Shown: positions 1 to 11,830, counted from the first letter of the stretch. The stretch: 39,223 nucleotides of DNA from Myxococcales bacterium (GCA_012514535.1 JAAZAA010000038.1:1-39223); one strand, 5' to 3'. Made by a program: numbers and translations. The notes: generated from the sequence alone by a model not told the origin.

Positions 1-152
1 CCAGGGAGGAGGCAGGGATGGGGACGAGCTCGAGCCATCGCGAAGGATTTCGCGCCCCTGGTTGTCTTCGCGGTTGGCGTGGTTAGCTTGACCATCGTGC
101 CGCGAGCACCGAGAACCATCTCAACGAGTCCCGGACCTGCAACGGACCCATC

Positions 153-2594
<2,442 letters not shown>

Positions 2595-2621
2595 CGTGGG
2601 GCGCGCGGAGAGGCGCCTCCG

Positions 2622-2672
2622 CCCGACGTCCGCGGGCTCGCGGACGTCGGGGGCCCCGCGCGGGTCGCGGGG
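2622..2672 (+). terminator. Tandem GC hairpins after lon
   Basis: Positions 2622-2634 and 2639-2651 form a perfect 13-bp inverted repeat with a 4-nt loop. A second 7-bp hairpin (2654-2660 with 2666-2672) follows at once. They begin 27 bp after the lon stop. There is no T-tract, so this is either a GC-type terminator or 3'-end stabilising structure. Confidence 0.45.
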
Positions 2673-2893
2673 CGACGGAGACGACACTCTCCAGGGGAGA
2701 AACCGCTCGTCGTGGCGGTACGACTCCCTTCGGATGAAAGCCTGGACCAGAGGATCCGGGCTTTCGCCGATTTGGGGGTCCGCGGGGGGCGAGGTGGGTG
2801 GAGGCCTCGGCACGGCTCCGATGTAAGAAGCGTGTAGGAGAAATCAGGGCGAAGAGGTCGACGAGGGCCCCTCGCGCGTGATTCAACGCAACG
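2673..2893. other. Intergenic region lon to lipoprotein
   Basis: Together with the hairpins the gap between genes is 299 bp. I see no convincing promoter. A 41-codon GTG reading frame (2712-2837) is present but is not well supported. Confidence 0.4.
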
Positions 2894-4648
2894 GTGAGTC
2901 ATCCGCACCTGAGGCTGGGGTGGTCTTGCTTGTGTCTCGTCGTCGGAGTGTTCGGGTGTGACGTCCTGAGCCGCGACTCGGATCCTCTGGAGGAGCCGTC
3001 ACGTGCCACCGTGCAGGCTGCCCGCTCGGAGGAGCCCGCCGCCGAGACCGCGGCCGCGGCGCCGGCACCGCCCACGTCCTCGGAGGAGGCGTCTGCGGAT
3101 CCTGCGGATCCCTGCGCGGAGGAGTGGTCCCGCCTGGCCGCGCTCGAGGCCTTGCCCGGCGCGCCTCGGTTGGAGGAGCGGCGCGTGGAGGTGCTGGCCC
3201 GCTCGCCCTCGACGCCGGTGGTGTTCCTGCGGGTGCCGGGGGAAGGTGAGGAGCTTCCTGTGGCGGCCGCGCGGCTCCGCGCGACCCTCGACGAGAGCGG
3301 CTGGAGCCGGACCGCTTTGCAGGAAGTACTCAGGCAGACCCGGCTCGACCTGCCCCTGCGTCGGCGTGCCCTGCTGCGCGAAGGGTACTTGTACGCGGAG
3401 GAGCCCGCGGCCGCGCTGCGCCTCGCGGAGACCCTGCGCTTCGACCACCTGTTCGACGAGCCCGAGATCGTCGTCGAGCGCGGGGGGGAGCGCTTCGTGC
3501 TGAAGCGGCGCAAGGGGTACTACGTTCACCCCGAGGCGCCCGCGGAGCCCGCGCACTTGCTGCTCTTCGATCGCGTCACGCTGCCGAAGGAGCCCGCTGC
3601 GGGTCCGTTGCACTTCTCCTTGAGCGCCTTGGCGGCGGAGCTCGGCTTCTCCTCGGCGCGGGTGGAACGGCTCACGGCGGAAGGAGCTTTGGTGGAGCTC
3701 GACTACGGGGGCGTGAGGACCCAGGGGGTGCTCGACCTGAGCGCGCCGGAGGCGAGCCTGCGCTGTGAGCGCGTGGCGCCGGAGCTCGCGGAGACGTTGG
3801 CCTCCCATCGTGACTGGGCGCTGCGTCGGCGCAAGGCGTTCGTGCACCTCCGGGACGTGATCGACGCGATGGTGGAGGAGGCGCTGCCCTTCGACGAGCC
3901 CAAGACGGAGATCGGGCAGCAGGACGGGCAGCTGCGCCCCGCCTGGATCACCGCGTACCGCAAGGGGGAGCTCGAATACGAGTTCAACGGCGACACGTAC
4001 CCGGTGTTCGATGGACGAGGCCGCCCGCGCGTCCCTCAGGTCTGCGTGGACTTCATCACGGACGCCTTCGAGCGCGCGGGTGGGGGCTGGTGGCGTGGAC
4101 GCAAGGAACCGCGCGAGCGCCTCGGCGGCGTCATCAGCTTTCGCAAGCTCGGCATCGAGAACACGCGGAGCGTGGAGAACCTGGCGGTGTTCGCCTGGAT
4201 GACGCCGGAGTGGTTCGACGTCCACTGGCTCCCCCGAGCCGAGCGCGTCCCCTTCGGCAAGCGCCGGGAGTTCTTCCGACACCTGGCGGAGCACGCCGAG
4301 CGTTATCAGCTCGGCGACGTGATCGTCATCTACGGGCTCCGTTCCGACGACCGCAACCACTATCACTCCTTCTTCGTGTACGAGGCGGATCCCGTCACCG
4401 GCGCGCCCATCGTCGTCGCGGCGAACGCCGGGCGCCCCCGCCTGCGCACCTGGGAGGGGGAGATGCGTTCGGCGCCCAAGCGGACGATCGTCGCCCGCCT
4501 GCGCCCGCGGCTGTCGTTCCTCGAGACCCTGATGGCGGCCGACGAACCTCTGCAGGCCCCCCGCCGTGTCCGTTGGGTGGAGCCCACGCTCGACGGCGAC
4601 TCGGAGGAGGGCGACCTTTCGGAGCCCCTCGAGGCGGGACCAGGTTGA
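2894..4648 (+). CDS. Large lipoprotein, unknown function, papain-like C-terminal region possible
   Basis: A 584-residue protein from a GTG start. The N-terminus is a lipoprotein signal peptide with lipobox VFGC and lipidated Cys22, followed by an Ala/Pro/Glu-rich linker to about residue 75. The middle is charged and I recognise no family in it. The C-terminal third has a Cys (PQVCVDFI, Cys384), then QLGDVIVIYG and a His-rich stretch NHYHSFFVYE (His489/His491). A Cys at the start of a helix followed about 100 residues later by a His on a strand is the layout of NlpC/P60 and other papain-fold amidases, so a cell-wall or peptide amidase role is possible. That is inference, not a recognised domain. 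The gene stands 31 bp before hom on the same strand. Surface or periplasmic location is well supported; function is not. Confidence 0.85.
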   Translation: MSHPHLRLGWSCLCLVVGVFGCDVLSRDSDPLEEPSRATVQAARSEEPAAETAAAAPAPPTSSEEASADPADPCAEEWSRLAALEALPGAPRLEERRVEVLARSPSTPVVFLRVPGEGEELPVAAARLRATLDESGWSRTALQEVLRQTRLDLPLRRRALLREGYLYAEEPAAALRLAETLRFDHLFDEPEIVVERGGERFVLKRRKGYYVHPEAPAEPAHLLLFDRVTLPKEPAAGPLHFSLSALAAELGFSSARVERLTAEGALVELDYGGVRTQGVLDLSAPEASLRCERVAPELAETLASHRDWALRRRKAFVHLRDVIDAMVEEALPFDEPKTEIGQQDGQLRPAWITAYRKGELEYEFNGDTYPVFDGRGRPRVPQVCVDFITDAFERAGGGWWRGRKEPRERLGGVISFRKLGIENTRSVENLAVFAWMTPEWFDVHWLPRAERVPFGKRREFFRHLAEHAERYQLGDVIVIYGLRSDDRNHYHSFFVYEADPVTGAPIVVAANAGRPRLRTWEGEMRSAPKRTIVARLRPRLSFLETLMAADEPLQAPRRVRWVEPTLDGDSEEGDLSEPLEAGPG

Positions 4649-4679
4649 GCTCCTCCGGGGGCCACGCTAGAGGTCAGCC

Positions 4680-5993
4680 GTGGCTTCGTCAGAGAAAAGG
4701 CCGGTTCGGGTAGCGCTGCTCGGCTGCGGCACCGTCGGGGGAGGGGTCCTTCGCTTGCTCCAGGACAACCGAGACACGTTGCCTCGGCGCGTCGGCGCGG
4801 GCCTCGAAGTGGCCCACGTGCTCGTTCGTGACCGGAGCAAGCCGCGCGTCCCGGAGTGCCGCGACGAGTGGGTGACGACCGATCCCGAGGTGGTCTTCGC
4901 GGACGAGACCGTCGACATCGTCGTCGAGGTGATGGGCGGCGAGACGCCGGCGCGGGAGTACATCGAGCGGGCCATCGACGCCGGTAAGAGCGTCGTCAGC
5001 GCCAACAAGTACCTCCTGGCCACCCACGGTCCGGCGCTCCTGGAGCGGGCGGGGCGCAAGGGCGTCGATCTCGCCTTCGAGGCCTCCGTCGGTGGCGGCA
5101 TCCCCGTGATCCGGACGTTGCGTGAGGCCCTCACGGGCGACTCCGTGGTCAGCATCCACGGCATCCTCAACGGCACCTGCAACTACATCCTGACGCGGAT
5201 GAAGAAGGCCGGGCTCGCCTTCGACGACGCGCTCCGCGAAGCGCAGGAGCTCGGCTACGCCGAGGCGGATCCGACGCTCGACGTCGAGGGCTTCGACGCG
5301 GCGCAGAAGCTCGTCGTGACGAGCATGTTGGCCTTCGGCGCGAGCGTGCCGGTGAGCGAGGTCTCCGTGGAGGGCATCACCCGGGTCGACGCCGTCGATT
5401 TCGCTGCCGCGGAGCGCTTCGGGTACACGATCAAACACCTCGCCATCGGGCGCGATCTCGGGGACGAGCTGTCGCTGCACGTGCACCCCGCCTTGGTGCC
5501 GCGGGCCAGCGTCGTCGCCAACATCGACGACGTGCTCAACTGCGTCTTCATTCAGGGGCGGGGCCTTGGCCCTTGCCTGCTCGTCGGGCGTGGCGCGGGA
5601 GACATGCCGACGGCGGTGAGCGTCGTCTCCGACATCGTCGACGCCGCCCGCTCCAAGCTCGAAGGCCAGGCGGGCTTGACCACCCGGGCGATCCACGCGG
5701 TGCCGCGCAAGCTGCAGCCTCTCGAGGAGCTGAGCTGTCGGTACTATTTGCGCTTCGACGTGGGAGACACCCCGGGAGTGCTCGGGGTCATCGCCAGCGC
5801 CCTCGGCGCCGAGGGCGTCAGCATCGAGCAGATGGTCCAGGAGGGGACCGCCGGGAGCAACGATCTGCCCGTCTCCGTGCTGATGATCACCCACGAGACC
5901 CAGGAGGGGAACGTGCTGCGGGCGCTCGAGGCGATCGGGCGCGAAGCCTTCCTGCGGGGCAAGCCGCGCTTCATCCGCATCGAGGACATCTGA
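4680..5993 (+). CDS. hom: Homoserine dehydrogenase
   Basis: Reduces aspartate semialdehyde to homoserine with NAD(P)H, the branch point to Thr and Met. The 437-residue length is typical of the ACT-containing form. The Rossmann motif GCGTVG is at residues 15-20. The substrate region shows SANKYLLA and the family signature GTCNYILTRM. A C-terminal ACT domain (about 350-430, RFDVGDTPGVLGVIASAL) implies allosteric control by threonine or a related amino acid. The start is a GTG at 4680. A TTGAGC (4645-4650) with a TAGAGG 17 bp later lies just upstream and could be a promoter, but AGAGG can equally be read as the ribosome-binding site. murI follows after 2 bp, so the two are probably co-transcribed. 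Confidence 0.97.
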   Translation: MASSEKRPVRVALLGCGTVGGGVLRLLQDNRDTLPRRVGAGLEVAHVLVRDRSKPRVPECRDEWVTTDPEVVFADETVDIVVEVMGGETPAREYIERAIDAGKSVVSANKYLLATHGPALLERAGRKGVDLAFEASVGGGIPVIRTLREALTGDSVVSIHGILNGTCNYILTRMKKAGLAFDDALREAQELGYAEADPTLDVEGFDAAQKLVVTSMLAFGASVPVSEVSVEGITRVDAVDFAAAERFGYTIKHLAIGRDLGDELSLHVHPALVPRASVVANIDDVLNCVFIQGRGLGPCLLVGRGAGDMPTAVSVVSDIVDAARSKLEGQAGLTTRAIHAVPRKLQPLEELSCRYYLRFDVGDTPGVLGVIASALGAEGVSIEQMVQEGTAGSNDLPVSVLMITHETQEGNVLRALEAIGREAFLRGKPRFIRIEDI

Positions 5994-5995
5994 AC

Positions 5996-6925
5996 GTGGC
6001 CCGGCCGCGCGGCGCGCCCCTCGGGGTCTTCGACTCGGGCCTCGGCGGCCTCACGGTGGTGCGCGCGCTCCTCGACGAAGTACCCGGGGAGCGCATCGTC
6101 TACCTCGGCGACACCGCGCGCGTCCCCTACGGCACCCGCTCCGCGGAGACCGTGATCCGGTACGCGCGCGGCTGTGCGCGGGTGCTCACGGATCGTGGGG
6201 TGAAGGCGCTGGTGGTCGCCTGCAACACGGTGAGCGCCGTCGCGCTGGACATGCTGCGGGCGGAGCTGGACATGCCGGTGATCGGCGTGGTCGAGCCAGG
6301 GGCGCGCGCGGCCGTCCTGGCCGCCGAAGCCGTGGCGCGCGCTCGCTCGGAGGAGAGCGACGCGCCCCCGCCGCGCATCGGGGTGCTCGGTACTCAGGGG
6401 ACCATCGCCTCCAACGCCTATCCGAGGGCGGTCCAGCAGCGGTCGACGCGCTTCGAGGTCGTCGGGCGCGCGGCGCCGCTGCTCGTCCCTTTGGTGGAGG
6501 AGGGGTGGCTCGACGGGGAGGTGCCGGAGCTGGCGGTGCAGCGGTACGTGGAGCCCTTGTTGGCGGAGGGCGCGGGTGTGCTCGTGCTCGGCTGCACCCA
6601 CTATCCGCTGCTGCAGCCCGTGGTGGAGCGGGTGGCGCGACGGCTGGCGGGGCGCCCGGTGCCCGTGGTCGACAGCGCCACGGCGACGGCGCGGAGCGTC
6701 GCGGAGCTCCTCGAGGACGGGCGGATCGCCGCGCGGGTACCGCCCCGAGAGGAGAGCCATGCGGAACGTCTCCAGCTCCTGGTGACGGATCTCCCGGGAG
6801 GCTTTCAGCGCGTCGCGGAGCTCTTCTTGGGCGAACACACCCCGCAGGCCGAGCAGATCGACCTGAACGCGCTCCCCTCGGACGCCAGCGTGACGGCCTC
6901 CGACGCGGAGCTCTGCCCGGGCTGA
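5996..6925 (+). CDS. murI: Glutamate racemase
   Basis: Interconverts L- and D-glutamate in the cytosol to supply D-Glu for peptidoglycan stem peptides. The GTG start at 5996 lies 2 bp after the hom stop and gives 309 residues. The longer open frame running back into hom is excluded because homology to the family begins at GVFDSGLGGLTV, a few residues after this GTG. Both catalytic cysteines are present: Cys76 in VVACNTVSA and Cys200 in LGCTHYPLL. The C-terminal 40 residues are less conserved and acidic. It converges on the ydiJ-like gene with 54 bp between the stops. Coupling of a cell-wall enzyme to hom looks like operon convenience rather than pathway logic. Confidence 0.96.
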   Translation: MARPRGAPLGVFDSGLGGLTVVRALLDEVPGERIVYLGDTARVPYGTRSAETVIRYARGCARVLTDRGVKALVVACNTVSAVALDMLRAELDMPVIGVVEPGARAAVLAAEAVARARSEESDAPPPRIGVLGTQGTIASNAYPRAVQQRSTRFEVVGRAAPLLVPLVEEGWLDGEVPELAVQRYVEPLLAEGAGVLVLGCTHYPLLQPVVERVARRLAGRPVPVVDSATATARSVAELLEDGRIAARVPPREESHAERLQLLVTDLPGGFQRVAELFLGEHTPQAEQIDLNALPSDASVTASDAELCPG

Positions 6926-6979
6926 AGCCACGTCCCCGAGGCAGGGCCGTGTCCCCGGGGGGCCGTCGACGTCGCTCTC

Positions 6980-9900
6980 TCAGGCGGCGGGTGCTTCCGG
7001 GGCGCGCGGGGCCGGCGCCCCGGCACGCGTCTCAGGGCCCTTCGCGGCGATCACCAGGGGTGCGAGGATCTCGACGGGGTGGCGCGGGACGAAGCCGCCG
7101 AAGCGCTTCACCTGGCTCCGGCAGGAGTGGCCGGTCGCGGCGACGCGCGCGCGCTCGTCCGGGTTGGCGGGGAGCGCCCGCGCCCAGCTCATCTCGAAGA
7201 TCCCCTTGGACTCCTCCAAGTGCACGGTCTCGTGGCCGTAGGCGCCGCACATGCCGCAGCAACCGACGTCCTGTGCGCGCAGCTGGAGGCCCAAGAGCTC
7301 GAACACCTGGCGCCATTGCTTCTGGGAGTGGACCGCGGCGGTGCGCTCCGTGCAGTGCCCGAGCAGGCTGTAGCCTCCCTCGGGCGCCGAGAGCGTCGGG
7401 AGCTCCCCGCGCCGCCCGGCGAGCTCGCCCGCGAGCCACTCCTGGAGGAGCAACACGGGCACCGGCTCCCGATCGCCCAGCGCGTGTCGATACTCGTCGC
7501 GGTAGGTGAGCGTCACCGCGGGCTCGAGCCCGATCAGCGGGACGCCGGTGGCCGCCGCTGCGCTCAAGAAGGCGTGGTTGCGCCGCGCGACCGCGCGGAA
7601 GGCCCGTAAGAACCCCTTCACGTGCAGCGCCTTGCCGTTCTCCCGGTAAGGGAGCACGTAGACGCGGTAACCGAGCTCCGTGAGCAGATCGTACGTGGCC
7701 AGCACGACGTTCGATTCGTAGAAGCTCGTGAACGCGTCCTGCACCAGCAACACGGAGCGCCGCTTCTCCTCGGCGGGGAGGCGAGCGATCTTCGCGGCGT
7801 CGTAGGCGGGGGCGTGGCGCGCGCGGAGCCCCCGGCGGACGGTCTCTTCGCTGAGCAGCGGGCTGTCCACGATCCCGACCCAGCGGCGCAGGAGCCCGCT
7901 GAACCAGCTCCAGCGCAGCACCGCGTTCACGAGCAGCGGGAACCAGGCCAGGACCCAGATGATCTTCTCGAGCGTCGCGAAGAAGTAGTCCTTGAGGGGA
8001 CGCCGGTAGCGGGTGTGATAGTGCTCGAAGAAGCGTGAGCGGAACTCGGGGACGTCCACCTTGATCGGGCACTGGGTCGCGCAAGCCTTGCACGCCAGGC
8101 ACCCGTTCATCGCGTCGTACACCTCGTGGCTGAAGTCGTCCGGCGCGTCCTCACGACCCCGCAGCAAGGACTCGAGGGGGGCAGGCTCCGCGGGCGCGGT
8201 GGCGTCGTAGCCGCTCGCGGTCATCTGGCGCAGCCACTCGCGCATGACCCCCGCGCGCCCCTTGGGGGAGTGGATGCGATCCGCCGTCACCTTCGAGGAC
8301 GGACACATCACGCTGTCGGGGTTCCAGTCGAAGCACGCCCCGTTACCGTTGCAGTTTACCGTGACCGAGTAGGTCTCCAGGGCCTGAGGGGAGATCTGGC
8401 GGTCGAACGTTCCTCGCTTGATGGCGTCGACGCTCACGAGCTGCTCCGCGCTGTCGAGCGGCGTGGCGAGCTTGCCGGGGTTGAGCTGGTTGTTCGGATC
8501 GAAGACCTGCTTGACGCGGCGGAGCTCCTGGTAGAGCTCCGCTCCGAAGAACACCGGGCTGTACTCGCTGCGGAAGCCCTTGCCGTGTTCGGCCCACAGC
8601 ACGCCGCCGTACTTCTTCACCAGGGCGACGACCTGATCCGAGAGCGTCCGCAGGAGCCGCTCGTCCTCGGGATCCCGCATGTTCAGGGCAGGGCGCACGT
8701 GCAGGCAGCCCACGTCGACGTGCCCGAACATCCCGTAGCGCAGGCCGTGGGAGTCGAGCAGGGAGCGGAACTCACGGATGTAGTCGGCCAGGTTCTCGGG
8801 AGGCACGGCGGTGTCCTCCACGAAGGGGATGGGGCGCCGCGCGCCCTTCGCCGCGCCGAGCAGGCCGACGCCCTTCTTCCTCAGGTTCCAGAGGGCGGCG
8901 ATGTCGGCGGGGTCGGTGGCGACCGTGTAGCCCGCGGCCTTGCCCGGTTGGCCGCGCTCCGCGTCGAGGGTGGCCGTGAGCTCGGCGATTTTTCCGCGCA
9001 CCACGTCGGGGTCGTGGGACTCGAACTCCACCAGGTTGATGGCGGCCAAGGGCGGCTCCCCCTCCTCGCCTTGGACGAGGTGGCTGACCGTGTGCCAGAT
9101 GGCGTCTTCGCGAGCGAGGGACACGATCGTGTCGTCCACGGTCTCGATGGCGCCAGGGTTCGTGGCGACGAGGACGTTGGCGGCGCGCAGGGCGGCGTCG
9201 AAGTCCGCGTAGCGCACGGCGACGAGCTGCTTGTGGGCGGGCAGGGGCGTCAGCTTGAGCTTGGCGCGCGTGACGAAGCACAGGGTCCCCTCGGAGCCCG
9301 CCAGGATGGCGTTCAGGTTGAAGCGCTGACGGTCCTCCGAGTAGACGTGCGCCAGATCGTAGCCCGTGAGGAAGCGCTTGAGCTTCGGGAACTCCTCGCG
9401 GATGCGGTCCGCCTGGCGTGTGACGATGTCGTCCACCTCGCGGTGGATGGCGCCGACGAAATCGTCGCGCCGCTTGATCTCTTCGAGCTCCTCCAGGGAC
9501 AGCTCTCGCGAGACCCAGCGGGTGCCGTCGAGCAGCACCACCTCGAGCTCGAGGATGTGGTTGCTCGTCTTGCCGTAGATGCGCGACCCCTTGCCACAGG
9601 CGTCCGTGCTGATCATACCGCCCAGGGTCGCGCGGCTGCTCGGCGAGAGGTTCGGGGCGAAGAAGACGCCGTGGGGTTTGAGGTGCGCGTTGAGCTGATC
9701 GAGGACCACGCCCGGCTCCACCGTGACGGCGCCCTCGGCGAGATCGACGTGCAGGATGTTGCGGAGGTGCCGTGAGACGTCGACGATGAGGCCGTCGCAG
9801 AGGCTCTGGCCGTTGGTCCCCGTGCCGCCGCCCCGGGGGCTCACCTTGATGGCGCGGAAGCGAGGCTCGTGCAGGAGCCGCAAGAGCGTGGCGACGTCGG

Positions 9901-10084
9901 CGGTGTTGCGCGGGAAGACCACCGCCTGGGGGACGATCTGATAGACGGAGTTGTCCGTGGCGGTGACGAGGCGGGTCGCGTAGTCGCTGCGGATGTCCCC
10001 TTCGAAACCGCGCAAGCGCAGCTCTTCGAGGAAGGTGCGGTACTCGGGGTGGAGGCCACCTTCAGGGGCCAGCCGCGGGATCAT
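6980..10084 (-). CDS. ydiJ: YdiJ-type FAD/Fe-S D-2-hydroxyglutarate dehydrogenase
   Basis: A 1034-residue fused flavo-iron-sulfur dehydrogenase resembling E. coli YdiJ in length, order and N-terminal sequence (YATRLVTATDNSVYQ). It probably oxidises D-2-hydroxyglutarate or a related D-2-hydroxyacid and passes electrons to the respiratory chain. An FAD_binding_4 (PCMH) domain occupies roughly residues 45-280 (SPRGGGTGTNGQSL), and the FAD-oxidase C-terminal domain follows to about 560. A ferredoxin-type cluster motif has Cys662, Cys665, Cys668 and Cys672 (CLACKACATQCPI). A hydrophobic stretch WVLAWFPLLVNAVL may touch the membrane. The C-terminal CCG-like domain has VGCCGMCGAYGHE. The tail is Ala/Pro-rich. 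ATG at 10084 matches the family start. A TTATTC hexamer 7 nt upstream and no Shine-Dalgarno suggest a possible leaderless mRNA, unless the gene is read through from pyrB. Exact substrate is inferred. Confidence 0.93.
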   Translation of the reverse strand: MIPRLAPEGGLHPEYRTFLEELRLRGFEGDIRSDYATRLVTATDNSVYQIVPQAVVFPRNTADVATLLRLLHEPRFRAIKVSPRGGGTGTNGQSLCDGLIVDVSRHLRNILHVDLAEGAVTVEPGVVLDQLNAHLKPHGVFFAPNLSPSSRATLGGMISTDACGKGSRIYGKTSNHILELEVVLLDGTRWVSRELSLEELEEIKRRDDFVGAIHREVDDIVTRQADRIREEFPKLKRFLTGYDLAHVYSEDRQRFNLNAILAGSEGTLCFVTRAKLKLTPLPAHKQLVAVRYADFDAALRAANVLVATNPGAIETVDDTIVSLAREDAIWHTVSHLVQGEEGEPPLAAINLVEFESHDPDVVRGKIAELTATLDAERGQPGKAAGYTVATDPADIAALWNLRKKGVGLLGAAKGARRPIPFVEDTAVPPENLADYIREFRSLLDSHGLRYGMFGHVDVGCLHVRPALNMRDPEDERLLRTLSDQVVALVKKYGGVLWAEHGKGFRSEYSPVFFGAELYQELRRVKQVFDPNNQLNPGKLATPLDSAEQLVSVDAIKRGTFDRQISPQALETYSVTVNCNGNGACFDWNPDSVMCPSSKVTADRIHSPKGRAGVMREWLRQMTASGYDATAPAEPAPLESLLRGREDAPDDFSHEVYDAMNGCLACKACATQCPIKVDVPEFRSRFFEHYHTRYRRPLKDYFFATLEKIIWVLAWFPLLVNAVLRWSWFSGLLRRWVGIVDSPLLSEETVRRGLRARHAPAYDAAKIARLPAEEKRRSVLLVQDAFTSFYESNVVLATYDLLTELGYRVYVLPYRENGKALHVKGFLRAFRAVARRNHAFLSAAAATGVPLIGLEPAVTLTYRDEYRHALGDREPVPVLLLQEWLAGELAGRRGELPTLSAPEGGYSLLGHCTERTAAVHSQKQWRQVFELLGLQLRAQDVGCCGMCGAYGHETVHLEESKGIFEMSWARALPANPDERARVAATGHSCRSQVKRFGGFVPRHPVEILAPLVIAAKGPETRAGAPAPRAPEAPAA

Positions 10085-10113
10085 GCGGGACGAATAACGC
10101 AGAAGTCAGGCGC

Positions 10114-10299
10114 TCACCAGTTGGTGCCTCCGCCATTCGCAGTCACGTCCTCGTCACGCCCTGGTCGTCGCGTGGCCCGCGCGGTGAGGTGACTCGTGCG
10201 GAGGAGGCGTGGCACGAAGTCGTCGATCGTGGCGAACTGGTCCTTCGTCGCGGTGCCGCCTGTCGTCGCGGTGCCCCGACGAGGCGACGGTGCGCTCAC
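10114..10299 (-). CDS. Candidate small peptide ORF between pyrB and ydiJ
   Basis: A 61-codon frame whose GTG start (10299-10297) overlaps the pyrB stop in a GTGA tetranucleotide, the same junction used by pyrR/pyrB and argB/rluA here. It ends 29 bp before the ydiJ-like ATG. The product has a Thr/Gly/Ala-rich N-terminal part containing a short repeat (GTATTGGTAT), encoded by a 13-bp direct repeat with an 18-bp, in-frame period. A middle segment ([14 protein letters not shown]) could form an amphipathic helix, and the basic/acidic C-terminal part ends in TANGGGTNW. It resembles no family I know. Third-position GC (about 80 percent) is lower than in the neighbours, which counts against it or marks a different history. 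It may also be a chance frame in the intergenic gap. Confidence 0.35.
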   Translation of the reverse strand: MSAPSPRRGTATTGGTATKDQFATIDDFVPRLLRTSHLTARATRRPGRDEDVTANGGGTNW

Positions 10300-11243
10300 T
10301 CCTGCGCGGTGGGGGGGCCCGACTCGCCCGCGCAAAGATAGAGCGCCGCCATGCGCACGGCGACGCCGGCCTCCACCTGCGGTAAGATCACGGAATGGGG
10401 GCCGTCCGCGACGTCACCGGCGATCTCGACGCCGCGGTTGAGGGGGCCGGGGTGCATGACGAGGGCGCCGGGGCGCGCGAGCGCGAGCCGCTGGCCCGTC
10501 AAGCCCCAGACCCGCGAGTACTCCCGTAGGCTGGGGAAGAGGGCCGCGCCGAGGCGTTCCCTCTGGATGCGCAGCATCATGACGACGTCCGCGCCCTCCA
10601 GGGCGGGCTCGATGCGGTCGTAGACCTCCCAACCGAGATCGCGGGCGCGGTGGGGCAGCATCGTGCGCGGCCCCGCCAGACGCACGCGGGCGCCGAGGAG
10701 CGGCAACAGCAACGCGTTGGAGCGGGCCACGCGGCTGTGCAGGATGTCTCCGCAGATCGCCACCACCTTGCCGCTCAGATCGTCGCCGAGGTGCTGGCGC
10801 ATCGTGAAGGCGTCGAGCAGGGCCTGCGTGGGGTGCTCGTGCATCCCGTCGCCGGCGTTGATGACCGCCGCGCGGCTGCGCTGCGCCACGATGTGAGGGG
10901 CGCCGGAGGCGGAGTGCCGGATCACGACGACGTCCGCGTGCATGGCGTCCAGGGTCGCCACGGTGTCGTGGAGGGTCTCTCCCTTCGTGGTGCTCGAGGT
11001 GCTCGCCGAGATGTTCACGACGTCGGCGCCCATGCGCTTGCCCGCCAGCTCGAAGGAGGTGCGCGTCCGGGTGGAGGCCTCGAAGAACAGGTTGAGCACG
11101 GTCTTGCCGCGCAGGGTGGGCACCTTGCGGACGGGGCGCCGCGTGACCTCCAAGAAGACCTTGGCGGTGTCGAGGAGGGAGAGGGCCACCTCGCGGCTCA
11201 TGCCCGCGATGCCCAGGAGGTGTCTCTGACGCGGCTCTGTCAC
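10296..11243 (-). CDS. pyrB: Aspartate carbamoyltransferase catalytic subunit
   Basis: Condenses carbamoyl phosphate with aspartate, the committed step of pyrimidine synthesis, in the cytosol. At 315 residues it has normal length. The carbamoyl-phosphate signature [12 protein letters not shown] has Ser57-Thr-Arg-Thr. The loop [11 protein letters not shown] supplies the active-site Lys87 and HPTQ is at 137-140. The GTG start overlaps the pyrR stop by 4 nt (GTGA), so translation is probably coupled. No pyrI or pyrC lies next to it; the next gene downstream on this strand is the candidate small ORF and then the ydiJ-like gene. Identification is secure. Confidence 0.97.
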   Translation of the reverse strand: MTEPRQRHLLGIAGMSREVALSLLDTAKVFLEVTRRPVRKVPTLRGKTVLNLFFEASTRTRTSFELAGKRMGADVVNISASTSSTTKGETLHDTVATLDAMHADVVVIRHSASGAPHIVAQRSRAAVINAGDGMHEHPTQALLDAFTMRQHLGDDLSGKVVAICGDILHSRVARSNALLLPLLGARVRLAGPRTMLPHRARDLGWEVYDRIEPALEGADVVMMLRIQRERLGAALFPSLREYSRVWGLTGQRLALARPGALVMHPGPLNRGVEIAGDVADGPHSVILPQVEAGVAVRMAALYLCAGESGPPTAQE

Positions 11244-11830
11244 GGTGTGTTCTCCGGTGCTGACTCCGGGCCTCCAGGAGGGATGCTGGGGCTGCTGGCC
11301 GACTGGATGACGGCGGCCGGGGCGCCGTCCCGGACGTAGACGTCGACTCGCTCCTCGGGGGGCACGCTCACTTGCTTGACCACGTAGTCGGCCTGGATGG
11401 GGAGCTCGCGGCCCCCACGGTCGATCAGCACGGCGAGCTCGATGCGCTCTGGCCGGCCGTAGTCCAGGACGGCGTCGAGGGCGGCTCGAATCGTGCGGCC
11501 GGTGAACAGGACGTCGTCCACCAGGACGATGCGGCGCCCCGCGATCGGGATCGGGAGCTGGGTCGGGCCGATGCGCGGGTTGGGCAGGGCGGTCGCCGCG
11601 TCGTCGCGGTACAGGGTGATGTCGACGGTGCCGAGGGGGACCTCGCCCTCGAGCTCCCGCAGGTGCTCCGCGAGGATCTCGGCGATGGGCACGCCGCCGC
11701 GGCGGATGCCGACCAACAGCAAGTCTTCGACTCCGCGGTGACGCTCGACGATCTCCCCGGCGACCCGCCGGAGTCCGCGGAGCGCGTCAGGGCCGTCCAG
11801 GAGGGCGCGCATGGCGCCGCTGGTTAGCAC
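11240..11830 (-). CDS. pyrR: PyrR: pyrimidine regulator / uracil phosphoribosyltransferase
   Basis: PyrR proteins bind pyr mRNA leaders and usually also convert uracil and PRPP to UMP. The PRPP-binding signature [15 protein letters not shown] begins at residue 101, and the N-terminal part reads like the family ([20 protein letters not shown]). The longest frame begins at GTG 11830 (196 residues). An ATG at 11812 (MRALLDGPD) fits the usual family N-terminus equally well, and neither has a Shine-Dalgarno. It overlaps pyrB by 4 nt. The gap to the upstream rhomboid-like gene is only 33 bp, too short for a classical PyrR attenuation leader. Regulation, if any, must act elsewhere, or the protein works here mainly as a phosphoribosyltransferase. 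That point is inference. Confidence 0.95.
   Translation of the reverse strand: MLTSGAMRALLDGPDALRGLRRVAGEIVERHRGVEDLLLVGIRRGGVPIAEILAEHLRELEGEVPLGTVDITLYRDDAATALPNPRIGPTQLPIPIAGRRIVLVDDVLFTGRTIRAALDAVLDYGRPERIELAVLIDRGGRELPIQADYVVKQVSVPPEERVDVYVRDGAPAAVIQSASSPSIPPGGPESAPENTP

Noticed and set aside
2712-2837. A 41-codon GTG frame between lon and the lipoprotein gene, with AGGGGAG 11 nt upstream
   Set aside because: The spacing is long, the second half is Gly/Arg-rich, and nothing else supports translation.
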